Shown piece after piece: positions 5,072 through 6,503 of a DNA stretch of 6,503 bases. The DNA is taken from positions 1 through 6,503 of the forward strand of contig CAJPSG010000066.1 in the NCBI GenBank assembly GCA_905373195.1, read 5' to 3'. The stretch's first letter is position 1; each line of letters starts with the position of its first letter. This DNA comes from Kingella oralis. Lineage in GTDB: Bacteria; Pseudomonadota; Gammaproteobacteria; Burkholderiales; Neisseriaceae. Both the position numbers and the translations under genes were made by a program. The notes under the pieces are model-generated. The model was not told the DNA's origin. It was given only the letters and a program-made list of their open reading frames with translations, and did no database searches.

Positions 5072-5500
5072 ATGACGATTGCGCGTTTGCAACAAATGTA
5101 TTTGTACTATTCGTATGCAGTATTGGCGGTTTTGCTGTTTACGCTGTTGAAGCAAGATGACTTTGCTTTATATTGTTTGCTTCCTTTCCCCTTGCTTTGC
5201 AATCATGCAATTTTTGACTTGGCGGATTGTTTAAAAAACCAGAAGCCTTTTTACAACAAATTGCTACGCGCTAACGTGCCTGCCGCGCCGTTTTATCTGT
5301 TTGCGGCAATCAGCTGCCTGCTGTTTTCAGAATCCAATGATAACGGCTTTAACTGGCTGCTGTTCACGATTGGATTGTTATCGATAACGCTGCCCAATCT
5401 TTATACTTTGCGCGACAATTTAACCACCTTGTCGCACAGTTGCCCAACGCCACAGGGCAGCCTGAAAAATGGTCAGTGGGCAGAAAATTGTTTTGGTTGA
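5072..5500 (+). CDS. Copy B, 5' reading frame (truncated product)
   Basis: 142 residues would be made from the ATG at 5072, including four predicted membrane segments. The residues after about LPNLY ([17 protein letters not shown] and on to the stop) are out of frame relative to copy A. If the truncated product were stable it would lack the last two membrane segments. Confidence 0.55.
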   Translation: MTIARLQQMYLYYSYAVLAVLLFTLLKQDDFALYCLLPFPLLCNHAIFDLADCLKNQKPFYNKLLRANVPAAPFYLFAAISCLLFSESNDNGFNWLLFTIGLLSITLPNLYTLRDNLTTLSHSCPTPQGSLKNGQWAENCFG

Positions 5501-5682
5501 TAACAGGTCTTGTGCCTTTAAGCATTTCTATCCTTGCCTTTTATACGGCGTTTACACGAGATAACCAAATGGCGCAGGGCATCAATATCGGCTTATTAAC
5601 ATTACTAGTAAGCATTTTGATGTATCGCCATTTGCTGCGGCATTGGGGATTATGGCAGCCTGAAAACACCCAAACCAACTGA
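5401..5682 (+). CDS. Copy B, 3' reading frame (C-terminal remnant)
   Basis: This frame carries the homologue of the last two membrane segments ([20 protein letters not shown] and [17 protein letters not shown]). It has only a TTG (5440) as a possible early start and no ribosome site, so it is almost certainly not a separate gene. Homology to copy A begins at LYF, encoded by 5401-5409. Confidence 0.4.
   Translation, partial: LYFARQFNHLVAQLPNATGQPEKWSVGRKLFWLITGLVPLSISILAFYTAFTRDNQMAQGINIGLLTLLVSILMYRHLLRHWGLWQPENTQTN
5653..5664 (+). repeat. Near-DUS at the end of copy B
   Basis: TGGCAGCCTGAA, 11/12 match, in the same orientation as those at 4401 and 5040. It encodes Trp-Gln-Pro-Glu near the C-terminus of copy B and marks the right border of the second unit. 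Confidence 0.7.
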
Positions 5683-5815
5683 AATGGTTATGCCCACCCA
5701 TCACAACCGCCTTTTCAGGCTGCCTTATTCATTACATTATCCCAACCGTTTAACCCATTTTCAGGCTGCCTATCTCCCCAAAGGCAGCCTGAAAACCACA
5801 CACAAAGGACACACC
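5683..5815. other. Intergenic region upstream of fmt with three DUS
   Basis: 133 bases with three exact uptake sequences: 5714-5725 (minus), 5760-5771 (minus) and 5782-5793 (plus). I see no gene and no clear promoter. The fmt ribosome site AAAGGA (5804-5809) closes the region. Confidence 0.75.
5758..5795 (+). terminator. Inverted DUS hairpin before fmt
   Basis: TTTTCAGGCTGCCT (5758-5771) and AGGCAGCCTGAAAA (5782-5795) form a perfect 14-bp stem with a 10-base loop, of the same design as 2426-2463. It lies 20 bases before the fmt start. It may end transcripts coming from copy B, which would leave fmt needing its own promoter; there is no T run, so strength is uncertain. Confidence 0.5.
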
Positions 5816-6503
5816 ATGAAAATCATCTTCGCAGGCACACCCGATTTTGCCGCTGCCGCGCTTAACGCCATCGCCGCCGCAGGCTTTGACATCCCGCTGG
5901 TGCTCACCCAGCCCGACCGCCCCAAAGGGCGCGGCATGCAGTTGCAGGCATCGCCCGTTAAACAAACCGCGCAGGCATTGGGCTTGCGCGTTGAGCAGCC
6001 TGAAAAACTGCGCGGCAACGCCGAAGCCCTTGCCCTGCTGCGCGAAATGGATGCCGACATTATGGTGATCGCCGCTTATGGCTTGATTTTGCCGCAAGAG
6101 GTGTTAGACGCGCCCAAACATGGCTGCCTGAACATCCACGCTTCGCTGTTGCCCCGTTGGCGCGGCGCAGCCCCGATTCAACGCGCGATTGAAGCGGGCG
6201 ACGCGGAAACAGGCGTGTGCATCATGCAGATGGACGCGGGGCTGGACACAGGCGCGGTGGTCAGCGAACACCGTTGCCCGATTTTGCCCAGCGACACCGC
6301 CAACGAAGTGCACGACAAACTGATGCACCTCGGCGCGGCGGCGATTGTGGCGGATTTACAGCGATTGCAGCTTTCAGGCTGCCTAAACGCCACCCCGCAG
6401 CCTGAACACGGCATCACCTACGCGCAAAAATTGAGCAAAGACGAAGCGAAAATCAACTGGCAGGAAGATGCCGCCATCGTGTCGCGCAAAATCCGTGCGT
6501 TCA
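5816..6503 (+). CDS. fmt: Methionyl-tRNA formyltransferase, N-terminal part (partial)
   Basis: The first 229 codons are present and the gene runs off the right edge (the family is usually about 310 residues). It transfers a formyl group from 10-formyl-tetrahydrofolate to Met-tRNA(fMet), producing the initiator tRNA whose formyl group Def later removes. Motifs are FAGTPDFA at the N-terminus, [19 protein letters not shown] (102-120) with catalytic Asn106 and His108 and the folate-binding loop, and AGLDTG with Asp144. These match E. coli Asn108/His110/Asp146. The ATG at 5816 follows AAAGGA by 6 bases. DUS-like DNA occurs inside the coding region at 5993-6004 (EQPEK), 6373-6384 (exact, minus) and 6395-6406 (PQPEH); the last two fall at the end of the catalytic domain before the linker to the C-terminal domain. 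Confidence 0.97.
   Translation, partial: MKIIFAGTPDFAAAALNAIAAAGFDIPLVLTQPDRPKGRGMQLQASPVKQTAQALGLRVEQPEKLRGNAEALALLREMDADIMVIAAYGLILPQEVLDAPKHGCLNIHASLLPRWRGAAPIQRAIEAGDAETGVCIMQMDAGLDTGAVVSEHRCPILPSDTANEVHDKLMHLGAAAIVADLQRLQLSGCLNATPQPEHGITYAQKLSKDEAKINWQEDAAIVSRKIRAF
6373..6406. repeat. Inverted DUS pair inside fmt
   Basis: TTCAGGCTGCCT (6373-6384, exact DUS on minus) and CCGCAGCCTGAA (6395-6406, 10/12) share a 10-bp inverted core (6373-6382 with 6397-6406). They encode LSGCLN and PQPEH in the interdomain part of Fmt, a place that tolerates insertion. Confidence 0.75.

Larger units (their letters stand above)
5072..5682 (+). pseudogene. Membrane-protein gene, copy B, frameshifted paralogue of copy A
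   Basis: The gene shows clear similarity to copy A at both protein and DNA level. MTIARLQ-x-x-YLYYSYAV-x-AVLLFT at the start shares about 20 of 24 residues, and later matches include LLFSE, FNWLLF, LPNLY, QPEKWS, GLVPL and LLTLL. The frame breaks near 5402-5410. Aligned to copy A (CTTTAT-TTTGAG) copy B has CTTTAT-AC-TTTGCG, an apparent 2-base insertion (or one lost base). Removing AC restores 202 residues, with [15 protein letters not shown] matching copy A's LYFELQVNRLIAQMP. The same six-segment topology is predicted. The ATG at 5072 follows GGAG by 7 bases. The copy A break is elsewhere, so the two arose separately. It ends with an 11/12 DUS encoding WQPEN. The function is unknown and no homopolymer is involved, so phase variation is less likely than decay. 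Confidence 0.7.

Noticed and set aside
4432..5682. Programmed ribosomal frameshifting as the way both copies are read
   Set aside because: The breaks are at different positions and of different size in the two copies, with no shared slippery site, so independent mutation or error fits better.
5750..6097. Minus-strand frames opposite fmt
   Set aside because: fmt has its full catalytic motifs on plus over the same bases; the minus frames show no domain.
6121..6132. TGGCTGCCTGAA, one mismatch from the Simonsiella-type DUS
   Set aside because: It encodes part of the conserved HGCLNIH catalytic motif of Fmt, so the match is explained by protein constraint.
1..6503. CRISPR array, tRNA, rRNA, insertion sequence or phage genes
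   Set aside because: The repeated words are DUS with irregular spacing and both orientations; no transposase, tRNA cloverleaf or regularly spaced repeats were seen.

Overview
The window looks like a piece of a Neisseriaceae chromosome. The best evidence is the 12-mer AGGCAGCCTGAA, which I count 14 times exactly (both strands) plus several 10-11/12 near matches. It matches the DNA uptake sequence (DUS) dialect that I recall as AG-kingDUS, described for Kingella-type species. The LysM gene divergent from def, with fmt nearby, is also the arrangement I recall from Neisseria. I cannot name the species.

Layout: 1-185 is the 3' end of a MscS-type mechanosensitive channel gene (+), ending in two DUS. 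A 200-base gap follows. 388-678 (+) encodes a small predicted secreted protein of unknown function, closed by a strong hairpin terminator at 691-728 that probably serves both strands. Reading leftwards from 3700 is a three-gene minus-strand group. It comprises a secreted LysM protein (2477-3700), a HIT-family hydrolase (2000-2404) and a lipoprotein-type LD-carboxypeptidase (760-1956). Two of the three concern the cell wall: the LysM protein probably binds peptidoglycan, and the carboxypeptidase trims its peptides. A 170-base divergent promoter region separates this group from the plus-strand def locus.

On the plus strand are def (peptide deformylase, 3871-4374) and the first 229 codons of fmt (methionyl-tRNA formyltransferase, 5816 to the edge). 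These enzymes work at opposite ends of the formyl-methionine cycle and are normally adjacent. Here they are separated by about 1.4 kb holding two tandem copies of an unrecognised membrane-protein gene (about 205 and 202 residues once repaired, about six predicted membrane segments). Each copy is broken by a frameshift at a different place: copy A probably by one base in a C5 or A6 run, copy B by an apparent 2-base insertion. DUS or near-DUS sequences mark the borders of the units and also occur at the same internal position in both. This DUS-framed, duplicated and frameshifted insertion is the most unusual part of the window.

The DUS are also built into genes. In three genes the DUS supplies the TGA stop codon (proteins ending Ala-Ala). 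In several others it encodes Gln-Pro-Glu within the protein. In inverted pairs it forms 12-14 bp hairpins between genes that may act as terminators.
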